Shown here: piece after piece, positions 27,850 to 35,617 of the stretch | How the letters are laid out: each line of letters opens with the position of its first letter | How positions within the stretch are numbered: position 1 is the first letter of the stretch | Origin: Corynebacterium lizhenjunii | Lineage (GTDB): Bacteria; Actinomycetota; Actinomycetes; Mycobacteriales; Mycobacteriaceae | Reading direction: 5' to 3' | NCBI RefSeq assembly: GCF_011038655.2 | Contig: NZ_CP064954.1 | Location: forward strand, 372,001 to 436,000 | DNA length: 64,000 nt | Translations under genes and position numbers: made by a program | The notes under the pieces: model-generated | Database searches by the model: none | What the model was told of the DNA's origin: nothing | The model's input: the letters and a program-made list of their open reading frames with translations, nothing else

Positions 27850-27868
27850 GCTAATTAGCATTCGCTAA
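27850..27868. promoter_or_regulatory. Overlapping palindromes upstream of the acyl-CoA synthetase
   Basis: GCTAATTAGC (27850-27859, perfect palindrome) overlaps TTAGC-ATTC-GCTAA (27855-27868). A plausible operator for a TetR/GntR-type regulator not encoded here. Confidence 0.45.
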
Positions 27869-27933
27869 TCCGGTGGCGTTGGTGTGCAGCAGCCGCACCC
27901 GCCGCAGGTTCTACTACCGCTACAGGAGACACC

Positions 27934-29679
27934 ATGACTTCAGTAACCGAGCAGTACCGCGCTGCCAGGGACTTCTTACTGGCCCCGGAACGCACCTACG
28001 CCGAAGCCTATGAGGGCTTCGACTGGCCGCGTTTTGAACACTTCAATTTCGCGCTGGACTGGTTCGACCACCTGGCCAAAGATCCGGAGGTAAGCCAGCG
28101 CAACGCTTTGGTCATTCGCGAAGAGGATGACTCGCGGACTGAGCGAACTTATGGTGACCTCAGCCGTGCGTCTAACCAGGTGGCTAATTGGCTGCGCGAG
28201 CAGGGTGCACAGCGCGGCGACCGTGTCATGTTGATGCTCGATAATCGGGTAGAGCTGTGGGAGGCCATTCTTGGCTGCATGAAGCTAGGGCTAGTGGTGT
28301 GTCCAACTACCACCATGCTGGGGCGCTACGAGGTCCAAGACCGTATCGACCGTGCAGAGATTCCCTGGGTGGTGGTGGCCAGTGAGCACGCGGGCACTTT
28401 CGCGGAGGTCACCGGAGACTACACGCTGATTTTGGTTGATGATGGCACCCCGGAGGTAGGCGAGCGCACAGTGCTGCGCTTTGCGCACGCGTACGAGGCT
28501 GCCGATGAGTTCACCCCGGACCAGCCGACCAAGGCCGATGAGCTCTTCTTGATCTACTTCACCTCCGGGACCACCTCGCTGCCGAAGATGGTGGGCCATA
28601 CCCACACCACCTACCCGGTAGGGCATTTGTCGTCTACGTACATGACCGGCTGCCGGGAGGGAGACATCTTCCTCAATATCTCCGCGCCGGGCTGGGTGGC
28701 GTGGGCGTACTCCTGCTTCTTCTCCGAGTTCATCTCCGGTGGCACGGTGTTCATCTACAACTATCGGCGTTTCGATGCCGCCAAGACCCTCCAGGTGATG
28801 GCGGAAGAAGGGGTCACGGTCTTCCAGGCCCCGGCTACGGTCTACCGGATGATGATCCGGGCGGGCCTAGAACTGAACACCAACCCGCCGCGCTCGGCGG
28901 TCTCTGGCGGTGAGCCCTTGGATACCTTCATTTTGAAGTCCGTGCGGGAGGCCTGGGGCATTGATGTGCGTGACATCTTTGGTCAGACGGAAAGCACGGT
29001 CATCCTGGGCACGCCGCTGGGGATTGAATCGCAGCCGGGAATTACTGGCCGGCCGGTACCGGGCTATGAGGTCAAATTGGTAGACCCTGCCACGGGCGAA
29101 GAAGGCGACTTGGGCGAACTGTGTGTCAAGCTCAAGGAGGGCGGCGCGGGCATTACTTCAGGCTATGTCGGGGACCCGGATAAGACGGCGGAGGCGTTCC
29201 GGGATGGCTACTACCATGTGGGAGACATCTTCAGCCGCAACGAGGAGGGGCTGTATAGCTACGTAGGCCGCGCGGACGAGGTCTTTAAGTCCTCCGATTA
29301 TCGCCTTTCGCCCTTTGAGTTGGAGACGGTCTTGATTGAGCACCCGGCGGTTTTGGAGGTGGCTGTAGTGCCCTCACCAGACCCGATCCGCTTGACGGTG
29401 CCCAAAGCATATGTGGTGGTGGCGCCGGACCACGAGGCCTCAGCGGAAACCGCAGAGAGCATCCTGCGTTTTGGCAACGAGCGCCTGGCGCCCTATAAGC
29501 GTATTCGCCGACTGGAGTTCTCTGAGGGCTTCCCCAAGACCGTCTCCGGCAAGATCCGCCGTGTGGAGTTGCGCAACCGCGAAAGCGAGCTGCGCCCCGC
29601 CGGCCAGGACGTGCCCTCGGTTCACGGCGAGTTCACCGAGGATGACTTCCCCGGCCTGCGCCCACAAAAGAAGGGCTAG
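27934..29679 (+). CDS. AMP-binding acyl-CoA synthetase (medium-chain/acetyl type)
   Basis: A 581-residue adenylate-forming ligase that activates a carboxylic acid to its CoA thioester. Motifs: YFTSGTTSLPKM (P-loop-like A3), DIFGQTES (A5), DGYYHVGDIFSRNEEG (A7), and C-terminal catalytic Lys in PKTVSGKIRRVELR (A10). The pattern with YGDLS and APGWVAWAYSCFFS is closest to medium-chain/acetyl-CoA synthetase-like proteins; the substrate cannot be read. SD AGGAG is 7 bases before the ATG. Convergent with a CaiB-type gene, suggesting a shared acid/CoA pathway. Confidence 0.85.
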   Translation: MTSVTEQYRAARDFLLAPERTYAEAYEGFDWPRFEHFNFALDWFDHLAKDPEVSQRNALVIREEDDSRTERTYGDLSRASNQVANWLREQGAQRGDRVMLMLDNRVELWEAILGCMKLGLVVCPTTTMLGRYEVQDRIDRAEIPWVVVASEHAGTFAEVTGDYTLILVDDGTPEVGERTVLRFAHAYEAADEFTPDQPTKADELFLIYFTSGTTSLPKMVGHTHTTYPVGHLSSTYMTGCREGDIFLNISAPGWVAWAYSCFFSEFISGGTVFIYNYRRFDAAKTLQVMAEEGVTVFQAPATVYRMMIRAGLELNTNPPRSAVSGGEPLDTFILKSVREAWGIDVRDIFGQTESTVILGTPLGIESQPGITGRPVPGYEVKLVDPATGEEGDLGELCVKLKEGGAGITSGYVGDPDKTAEAFRDGYYHVGDIFSRNEEGLYSYVGRADEVFKSSDYRLSPFELETVLIEHPAVLEVAVVPSPDPIRLTVPKAYVVVAPDHEASAETAESILRFGNERLAPYKRIRRLEFSEGFPKTVSGKIRRVELRNRESELRPAGQDVPSVHGEFTEDDFPGLRPQKKG

Positions 29680-29719
29680 CCCGAACTGGGCTAGCAGGGC
29701 TTGAGCTCGCGGGGAAGAA

Positions 29720-30757
29720 CTAATCAGCCTGCGCTGCGGGAATAAACCGCGGTGCAGGCGCTGGCTCATAGTGTCCGGGCACGCTCGGGTCTGCGAGACG
29801 GTAGACCCCGCGGGCGGCCAGGTGCGGGTGGTCCAGGACCTCGGCGGGGGCCACAACTTCGCTTACGCAGGCATCACTGCCGGCGAAGTGGCGCGCCCAC
29901 TGCTCCTGGGTACGGGTGGCAAACACGCGGGCAAACGCCGCGCGGACAACCGGCCAATGCTTCTGCGCGTACTGCGGGTAGGCGCCGAGCTCTTCAGTCA
30001 GCCCCAAGCGCTCAAGCAGCTGGGCATAGAATTGCGGCTCAATGGCGCCAACGGCCATGTAGCGGGTATCGGCGGTCTGGTAGACGCGGTAGAAGGGCGC
30101 ACCGCCGTCGAGCAGATTGCTCCCGCGCGGGCCCCACTGGCCGGCGTTGCGGAAAGAATGCAACATCGCAGTCAGGTGCGCGGTGCCATCGACAATCGCG
30201 GCATCGACTACGCAACCGCGCCCAGTACTGCGCGCCTGCAACAACCCGCCCAGCAGGCCCGCTACCAGGTACATGGAGCCACCGCCGAAGTCGCCCATGA
30301 AATTAATCGGCGGCACCGGGGTGCCATCCGCACCCGCAATGGGCTCCAACGCCCCCGCGACCGCAATGTAGTTGATGTCATGGCCCGCCGTGTGTGCCAG
30401 GGGGCCGTCCTGGCCCCAGCCGGTCATACGACAGTAGGCCAGGGCGGGGTTGGCGGCGTGGGCATCGGCAGGCCCCAGCCCTAAACGCTCCGCAACGCCG
30501 GGACGGAAGCCTTCGATGAGGGCATCGGCATGCTCTAGCAGCTCCAGCACCTGCGCCCGGCCTTCCGGGGACTTCAGATCCGCCACCAGGGTGTCCTGGC
30601 CGCGGTAGAGGATGTCATGGGGGATGTCGCTATCGCCTTCGGGGCGGATAATGCGGGTGACGTGGGCGCCCATATCGGCAAGCACCATGGCGGCGAAAGG
30701 CCCAGGGCCAATGCCGCCAAGAAACACCACGCGCACGTCTTGCAAGGGAGTCTGCAT
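29720..30757 (-). CDS. CaiB/BaiF-family protein, alpha-methylacyl-CoA racemase-like
   Basis: A 345-residue class III CoA-transferase-fold protein. Family blocks: DVRVVFLGGIGPGPFAAMVL, GFRPGVAERLGLG, CRMTGWGQDGPLAHTAGHDINY and NFMGDFGGGSMYLVAG. The racemase-type catalytic His (AGHDINY) and Asp (GDFGGG) match AMACR/MCR rather than transferases such as FRC. Likely epimerises 2-methylacyl-CoAs for beta-oxidation of branched acids. The SD AGGAGG lies inside a perfect inverted repeat (30764-30799). Two copies of the dispersed word occur 60 bases apart (30471, 30531). Confidence 0.85.
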   Translation of the reverse strand: MQTPLQDVRVVFLGGIGPGPFAAMVLADMGAHVTRIIRPEGDSDIPHDILYRGQDTLVADLKSPEGRAQVLELLEHADALIEGFRPGVAERLGLGPADAHAANPALAYCRMTGWGQDGPLAHTAGHDINYIAVAGALEPIAGADGTPVPPINFMGDFGGGSMYLVAGLLGGLLQARSTGRGCVVDAAIVDGTAHLTAMLHSFRNAGQWGPRGSNLLDGGAPFYRVYQTADTRYMAVGAIEPQFYAQLLERLGLTEELGAYPQYAQKHWPVVRAAFARVFATRTQEQWARHFAGSDACVSEVVAPAEVLDHPHLAARGVYRLADPSVPGHYEPAPAPRFIPAAQAD

Positions 30758-30763
30758 ACAAAA

Positions 30764-30799
30764 CCTCCTGTACGATTTTGGGTGTAATCGTACAGGAGG
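30764..30799 (-). promoter_or_regulatory. Perfect 14-bp inverted repeat covering the CaiB-gene SD
   Basis: CCTCCTGTACGATT (30764-30777), 8-base spacer, AATCGTACAGGAGG (30786-30799). Read toward the gene, the proximal arm contains the SD AGGAGG 6 bases before the ATG, and TACGAT in the distal arm could serve as a -10. It fits a TetR-type operator or an SD-sequestering hairpin. Confidence 0.75.
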
Positions 30800-30926
30800 C
30801 TGCTGGCCTGCGGGGCCGGTTTTGTGCGGCTGGGGTACGCGGGGTGTGGGGTGGGACGCGTTGGCCAGGCGTGCCTGAGGCTAGTGGGATGGAAGAAAAC
30901 GGCGTGCAACGGCCCCGCCCCGCAAG

Positions 30927-31220
30927 CTAGCGTACGACAGGCAGTCCCTGGGCTCCCCACTCGTCCATGCCGCCGAGCACATTGATGGTCTCCCACCCCA
31001 GGGAGGCCTCAAGGTATTCGCACACCCGCTGGCTGCGCCCACCCAGGTGGCAGATGACGTAGATGTCGCGGTCGGGGTCAATTTCGCCAACGCGCTGCGC
31101 CAGCTCGCTCATGGGAATGAGGGTGGCGCCGGGGGCGTGCTCGGCGTCCCATTCGTGCTGCTCGCGCACGTCGATAAGCTGGGCGCCGGCCGGAACTTCT
31201 GTGGGCTGTACGTTTCGCAT
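30927..31220 (-). CDS. Rhodanese-domain protein
   Basis: A 97-residue single-domain rhodanese. Start ATG 31220 gives MRNVQPTEVPAGAQLIDVRE, the usual beginning; the active-site loop is ICHLGGRS with Cys near residue 65, capable of carrying a persulfide. The C-terminus NVLGGMDEWGAQGLPV is typical. Sulfur donor/acceptor unknown. Stand-alone between the CaiB gene and the response regulator. Confidence 0.88.
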   Translation of the reverse strand: MRNVQPTEVPAGAQLIDVREQHEWDAEHAPGATLIPMSELAQRVGEIDPDRDIYVICHLGGRSQRVCEYLEASLGWETINVLGGMDEWGAQGLPVVR

Positions 31221-31333
31221 GGCCACCAGCCTAGAGCAGCAAGCCCGGCGCAGCTTACCCGGCGAAGCTAACCTAGCGCGGCGCGGCCGGGGCAACCAGC
31301 GCAGCCAGTACTGCCAGCCCAGCCAGGACAGTC

Positions 31334-32080
31334 TCAGCGCGATAGGTACTCCAGGATGGCCTTGACGCGTCGGTTATCCTCGCTGGGGTCCAAGCGGAGT
31401 TTGCTAAAGATATTGGATACATGCTTGGCCACCGCAGCCCCGGAAAGCACCAGGTTGGTCGCTATCTCTTTGTTGGATTGCCCGCGAGACATCAGCTCCA
31501 GGACCTCGCGCTCGCGTGGGGTGAGTTCCGCCAGGCCGCTGCGCCCCGAGCGCATCAACGCTTGGGCCACCGTGGGGTCTACCACCGTGCCGCCCTGGGC
31601 CACTACTTGCAGGCTGGATAGAAAGTCCACCACCTCGCTAACGCGGTCTTTGAGCAGGTAGCCGGTGCCAGCCGTAGTGGTGTCAAACAGTTCTACCGCA
31701 TACGCCGGGGCCACGTATTGTGATAGCACCATCACCGCCAAGTGCGGGAACTCCTCGCGCAGGGATACGGCGGCTTTGAGGCCATCATCGGCCATGCCCG
31801 GGGGCATGCGTACATCGGTAATCACCACGTCCGGCAATCCGGGCCCGGTCCCTGAACCCCCGCCCGCCCCCGAAGTCCCAGCGCACGCCCGCACCACCTC
31901 TACCAGCTCTTCGGCAGTGGCAGCTTGGCCAATTACCCGGTGGCCTTGGCGCTCCAACAAACCAGCCACGCCCTCGCGCAGCAAAGCAGAATCATCCGCT
32001 ATAACCAACGTCAATCCCGTGTGTTCACTGCCCACTACGCTACTGCTCCCTACGCCACTGCCCACTACGCCACTGCTCAC
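31334..32080 (-). CDS. NarL/LuxR-family response regulator
   Basis: A 248-residue two-component regulator. The receiver domain (from about residue 22, TLVIADDSALLREG) has the phospho-Asp in PDVVITDVRMPPG; the LuxR helix-turn-helix is LTPREREVLELMSRGQSNKEIATNL near the C-terminus. Start GTG 32080 overlaps the kinase stop (GTGA), favouring translational coupling, though the first 20 residues are low-complexity Ser/Gly/Val encoded by short repeats. Together with the kinase it probably controls the divergent ABC exporter. Confidence 0.9.
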   Translation of the reverse strand: MSSGVVGSGVGSSSVVGSEHTGLTLVIADDSALLREGVAGLLERQGHRVIGQAATAEELVEVVRACAGTSGAGGGSGTGPGLPDVVITDVRMPPGMADDGLKAAVSLREEFPHLAVMVLSQYVAPAYAVELFDTTTAGTGYLLKDRVSEVVDFLSSLQVVAQGGTVVDPTVAQALMRSGRSGLAELTPREREVLELMSRGQSNKEIATNLVLSGAAVAKHVSNIFSKLRLDPSEDNRRVKAILEYLSR

Positions 32081-32766
32081 TGCACCACCGCCGTTTCTCC
32101 GCGTTCTAACAACAAAGGAATGCTACCCGCCACCCGCGTAGGCCCACCGTTGGGGGAGGAGACCTCCACGCTCCCGCCGAAAGCCTCCAGGCGCTGCGCC
32201 ATCCCCGCCAGCCCATGGCCGGGAATCAGATGCGCGCCGCCGGGGCCCTCATCGACAACGGTGATGTGGAGGGCGGCATCGGCAGTCACCAGCACACTAA
32301 CCGGCGCGTCAGGAGCATATTTCAGCGCATTCGTCACCGCCTCCGTGGCAAAGAAGTAGCCCGCCGCCAGCACGCTGGGGGAAAGCTGCGGCAAGGGGTG
32401 CGGGGCGTGGATGCGCACGTTGGGGAAGGCGGCATCGGCAAGCGCGGCCACCAACCCATGGTCAGCCAGCACCTGCGGGTGGATGCCATGGACCGTGGTG
32501 CGCAGGGCCCGCAGGCCAGCATCAATGTTGTCCTTCGCCGCGGCAATCAACTCTGCGGTAGGACCCGTGGCAGTAAGCTGGGCCTCGCCCAACTTGATGC
32601 TGGCTGCGACCAGGTACTGCTGGGCGCCATCATGCAGATCTCGCTCAATGCGGGCCCGCTCGACCTCATAGGCGTCTGCAATCGCGCGCCGAGAGGCGGT
32701 GAGCTGGGCAATAATCTCCGCCTGGCGGGCCTCATTACTGCGCGTATCGCGCTTGCGCTTCCACAT
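32077..32766 (-). CDS. Sensor histidine kinase (NarL-partner type), possibly soluble
   Basis: A 229-residue HisKA_3/HATPase kinase. The phospho-His is in ERARIERDLHDGAQQYLV; ATP-binding blocks ATEAVTNALKYA, VDEGPGGAH and GHGLAGMAQRLEAFGG follow. ATG 32766 has SD GGGAG 8 bases upstream. No membrane segment is in frame; a hydrophobic stretch (TALALIFSVVLALPWVFLG) exists just upstream but in another frame, so either the kinase is cytosolic or its sensor end was lost by a frameshift. Two dispersed-word copies (32272-32286, 32429-32443) encode TADAAL and LADAAF. Confidence 0.85.
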   Translation of the reverse strand: MWKRKRDTRSNEARQAEIIAQLTASRRAIADAYEVERARIERDLHDGAQQYLVAASIKLGEAQLTATGPTAELIAAAKDNIDAGLRALRTTVHGIHPQVLADHGLVAALADAAFPNVRIHAPHPLPQLSPSVLAAGYFFATEAVTNALKYAPDAPVSVLVTADAALHITVVDEGPGGAHLIPGHGLAGMAQRLEAFGGSVEVSSPNGGPTRVAGSIPLLLERGETAVVQ

Positions 32767-32771
32767 AGGCT

Positions 32772-32826
32772 CCCAGGGTAGTGCCTGCACGACCCCAAAA
32801 ATACCCAGGGTAGTGCCAGCACTACC
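32772..32826. promoter_or_regulatory. Direct and inverted repeats in the kinase/ABC divergent promoter
   Basis: CCCAGGGTAGTGCC occurs at 32772-32785 and 32804-32817, 32 bases (about three helical turns) apart; the second copy continues into GGTAGTG-CCAG-CACTACC (32809-32826). This is a plausible binding site for the adjacent response regulator. Confidence 0.55.
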
Positions 32827-32883
32827 GAAAAGATCAGTGCCAGGGCTGTAGCGCGCCGGGCGCCCGCGCGGTGAAATGGAGCC

Positions 32884-33576
32884 ATGACACTTTCCGTTCA
32901 AGACATCACGAAAGACTTTGGCGGCGGACCCGTGCTGGCGGGCATCACCCTGGACATTGCCCCGGGGGAGCTGGTGGCTGTGATGGGGCCCTCCGGCTCC
33001 GGCAAGTCCACTCTGCTGCATTGCATGTCCGGGGTGCTTACCCCCACCGATGGCACTGTGCGCTACCGCGACCTGGAGCTTTCTTCGCTTGCCGATGCCG
33101 CCCGTTCCCGCACCCGCCTGCACCACTTCGGGTTTGTCTTCCAAGACGGTCAGCTGCTGCCGGAGCTGACCAACCTGGACAACGTGGCGCTGCCTGCCAT
33201 GCTGTGCGGTACCAGCCGGGCCAAGGCGCGCCGCAAGGCGCAGCAGCTGCTAGACCAGCTGGGGCTGGGGCCATTGGCGGGGCGGCGCCCGGGGGAGATT
33301 TCTGGCGGCCAAGCCCAGCGCGTGGCCATTGCCCGGGCGCTGGCCGCAGACCCGGACGTGGTGTTTGCCGATGAACCCACCGGCGCCCTAGACCAATCCA
33401 CCGGCCATGAAGTCATGCAGCTGCTGACCAGCGTGGTACGCCAATCCGGGGCCAGCCTGATTATGGTCACCCATGATCCGAAGGTGGCCGAGTGGATGGG
33501 GCGCAGGGTTGAAATCCGCGATGGCCTTATCCATGCCGATAGCCGCCAGCCGGGCCGCAGCGGCGCCGAGAGCTAG
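32884..33576 (+). CDS. MacB/LolD-type ABC transporter ATPase
   Basis: A 230-residue ATPase: Walker A GPSGSGKST, Q-loop FQDGQLLPELT, signature ISGGQAQRVAIARALA, Walker B VVFADEPTGALD, switch VTHD. The LD-Q-S-TG continuation is characteristic of the LolD/MacB/BceA group that pairs with FtsX-like permeases, and the permease gene follows after 15 bases. Divergent from the two-component genes, a layout used for antimicrobial-peptide or envelope-stress efflux; that role is inference. Confidence 0.9.
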   Translation: MTLSVQDITKDFGGGPVLAGITLDIAPGELVAVMGPSGSGKSTLLHCMSGVLTPTDGTVRYRDLELSSLADAARSRTRLHHFGFVFQDGQLLPELTNLDNVALPAMLCGTSRAKARRKAQQLLDQLGLGPLAGRRPGEISGGQAQRVAIARALAADPDVVFADEPTGALDQSTGHEVMQLLTSVVRQSGASLIMVTHDPKVAEWMGRRVEIRDGLIHADSRQPGRSGAES

Positions 33577-33591
33577 AGAGGAGAGTAAGCA

Positions 33592-34959
33592 ATGCTTGAG
33601 TTAGCCCTGCGCGGGCGCACCGGCGTGGTCAGTGCCCTGGCGGTATTGAGCATGGCAGTGTGCTCGGCGATTGCCTTTTTGGTTGCCGGCGGGACCTGGA
33701 TGTTCTGGCAGCGCGCCCAACACGTCGAAGACGCCTCCCCGGCGCTGCATGAATACTTAGAGCGCTACGGTGGCGTCCTGGACTTTTGGCTTTACCTGGC
33801 CGTTTTTGCGTGCGCGTTCCTGGTTCCGGCGGTGTTTAACCTCACCGCGCAGTCTGCGGTGCTGGGAGCCTCTGGGCGCGAGCGCCGCCTGGCCACCTTG
33901 CGCCTGCTGGGGCTGAGCTCCCGGCAAGTGGTGCGCCTGGCCGTAGTAGAAACTGCGGTGCAGTCGGTAGTGGGCATCGGGCTGGGATGCGCGGCCAGTG
34001 CGCTAGCCGCCCCGCTGTTTACGCACCTGAGTTTCCAAGACCGGCCCATTCGCTTAAGCGAAATCCTCTTGCCTTGGTGGGGATACCTCGCGGTGGCCGG
34101 GGTGCTCTTCGCACTGTCGCTGGCCGCAGCTTTTGCCGGTATGCAGCGCGTGCGAGTCAGCCCCCTGGGGGTGGCGCGCCGGGAAATGCCCAAGGCGCTG
34201 CGGTGGTGGCGCTTGGCAGCCTTCGTTGCAGCGGTGGCGGTAGGCGGGGTGGTGCTGAGCGGGTTCAGCATCACTGGGGAAACCATTGGGGTGCTGTTTA
34301 TGCTGGGCATTCTGGCCACACTTGTGCTGCTGATTAACCTGGTCGCACCCTTCTTGCTGCAGGCCGGCGCCTACCTGGCTGCGCTATTGCCCGGGACCGC
34401 GCATCTGGTGGCATGCCAGCGCATTGGTGCGAATGCGCGTGTGGCCTGGCGGCGCGTGGGCGCGATTGCCTTCTTTGGTTTCCTGGCCGGCTACCTGGTG
34501 GCCGCACCCCTGGGCGAGGACGGCCTGACCCTGGCCATGCGCGAGGAAGCAACCACGCTGATCATCTTCACAGACGTTTCCACCGGCGCGCTTCTGACCC
34601 TGGCCTTTGGGTTTATCCTGGCCGCGATGTCTATCTTCCTGGGCCAGGTCAGTGCGGTCTATGAGGACGCCAACCTGCACCGCAGCCTGAGCCTGATGGG
34701 TCTGCCGCGCGGCTTCCTTACCCGGGTGTCCGCCTTGGAGGTCATGGGCCCGGCCATCGCTTTGAGCCTGTTTGGCTTTGCCTTTGGTGCTCTGATGGTT
34801 ACCGTCATGTTCGACAATGCCGGGGACATCGACCTCGGCCACCGCATTGCCACCGCCCTGAGCATCTTGGCCGTGGGTTGGGTGGTCTCCGCCGGCGCAG
34901 TCTTGGCCGCGGAGCCCCTGCGCTCCCGCGTGCTGCGCCAGGGGGTGCGCCGCGAATAA
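33592..34959 (+). CDS. FtsX-like ABC permease
   Basis: A 455-residue membrane protein with about eight to ten helices, including GVVSALAVLSMAVCSAIAFLVAG at the start, the FtsX-core segment near LRLLGLSSRQVVRLAVVETAVQ, and a duplicated half with SLMGLPRGFLTRVSALEVMGPAI. No large extracellular domain is evident. SD AGAGGAGAG lies before the ATG. Partner of the preceding ATPase. Substrate not predictable. Confidence 0.85.
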   Translation: MLELALRGRTGVVSALAVLSMAVCSAIAFLVAGGTWMFWQRAQHVEDASPALHEYLERYGGVLDFWLYLAVFACAFLVPAVFNLTAQSAVLGASGRERRLATLRLLGLSSRQVVRLAVVETAVQSVVGIGLGCAASALAAPLFTHLSFQDRPIRLSEILLPWWGYLAVAGVLFALSLAAAFAGMQRVRVSPLGVARREMPKALRWWRLAAFVAAVAVGGVVLSGFSITGETIGVLFMLGILATLVLLINLVAPFLLQAGAYLAALLPGTAHLVACQRIGANARVAWRRVGAIAFFGFLAGYLVAAPLGEDGLTLAMREEATTLIIFTDVSTGALLTLAFGFILAAMSIFLGQVSAVYEDANLHRSLSLMGLPRGFLTRVSALEVMGPAIALSLFGFAFGALMVTVMFDNAGDIDLGHRIATALSILAVGWVVSAGAVLAAEPLRSRVLRQGVRRE

Positions 34960-35014
34960 GCTCCGACCTGGCGCTTCACCTGTGAGGCCAATTGCCCGGC
35001 CCCAATCGTCCGGG

Positions 35015-35041
35015 GCGCTCTCAACCCCCAGCAGAGAGCGC
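35015..35041. terminator. Hairpin between convergent permease and ppa genes
   Basis: GCGCTCT (35015-35021) pairs with AGAGCGC (35035-35041); no clear T-run. Possibly a bidirectional 3'-end element. Confidence 0.35.
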
Positions 35042-35077
35042 TCCCAACCCCCGGCGGCGGGCGCTACTGACGCCCGT

Positions 35078-35551
35078 TTACTGGTAGCGCGCGACGGCGT
35101 CGGCGTGAATCTGCTCCGCTTCTGCCTTGTTGCCCCAACCAGAGCCGGTGACTTCCTTGTTGGGCTCCAGGTCCTTATAACGGGTAAAGAAGTGCTCGAT
35201 TTCGTCCTTGAGGTGCTGCTCCACGTCCTCGATGTCCTGGTAGCGCTCCCAGCGCGGGTCATCGACCACGCACAGCAGCTTGTCATCCCCGCCGGCCTCA
35301 TCCGTCATCTTGAACACGCCCACAATGCGGGCCTTGACCACCACGCCCGGGAAAACCGGCTCCGGCAGGATGACCAGGGCATCGAGCGGGTCGCCGTCTT
35401 CACCCAGGGTGTGGTCAATAAAGCCGTAGTCAGCCGGGTAGGCCATGGGGGTAAACAGGTAGCGGTCCAGGTAGACCTTGCCGGTCTCATGGTCCACCTC
35501 GTACTTATTGCGCGAACCCTTAGGAATCTCGATGGTTACTTCAACGCTCAC
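35078..35551 (-). CDS. ppa: Inorganic pyrophosphatase
   Basis: A 157-residue family I pyrophosphatase hydrolysing PPi from biosynthetic reactions. Active-site blocks [40 protein letters not shown] (the D-G-D-P-L-D metal motif) and VVDDPRW are intact; length is standard for actinobacteria. Divergent from dacB, as in M. tuberculosis (Rv3628/Rv3627c). Confidence 0.96.
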   Translation of the reverse strand: MSVEVTIEIPKGSRNKYEVDHETGKVYLDRYLFTPMAYPADYGFIDHTLGEDGDPLDALVILPEPVFPGVVVKARIVGVFKMTDEAGGDDKLLCVVDDPRWERYQDIEDVEQHLKDEIEHFFTRYKDLEPNKEVTGSGWGNKAEAEQIHADAVARYQ

Positions 35552-35617
35552 AGCGCTTACCTCCAGTTAGTGGTGCAATGACTTTCCCGCAACAGCATAC
35601 CCGCTAGGGTAGACACG

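Noticed and set aside
32767-33144. Long N-terminal extension of the sensor kinase
   Set aside because: It would read antisense through the start and Walker A region of the ABC ATPase gene; a well-spaced SD precedes ATG 32766.
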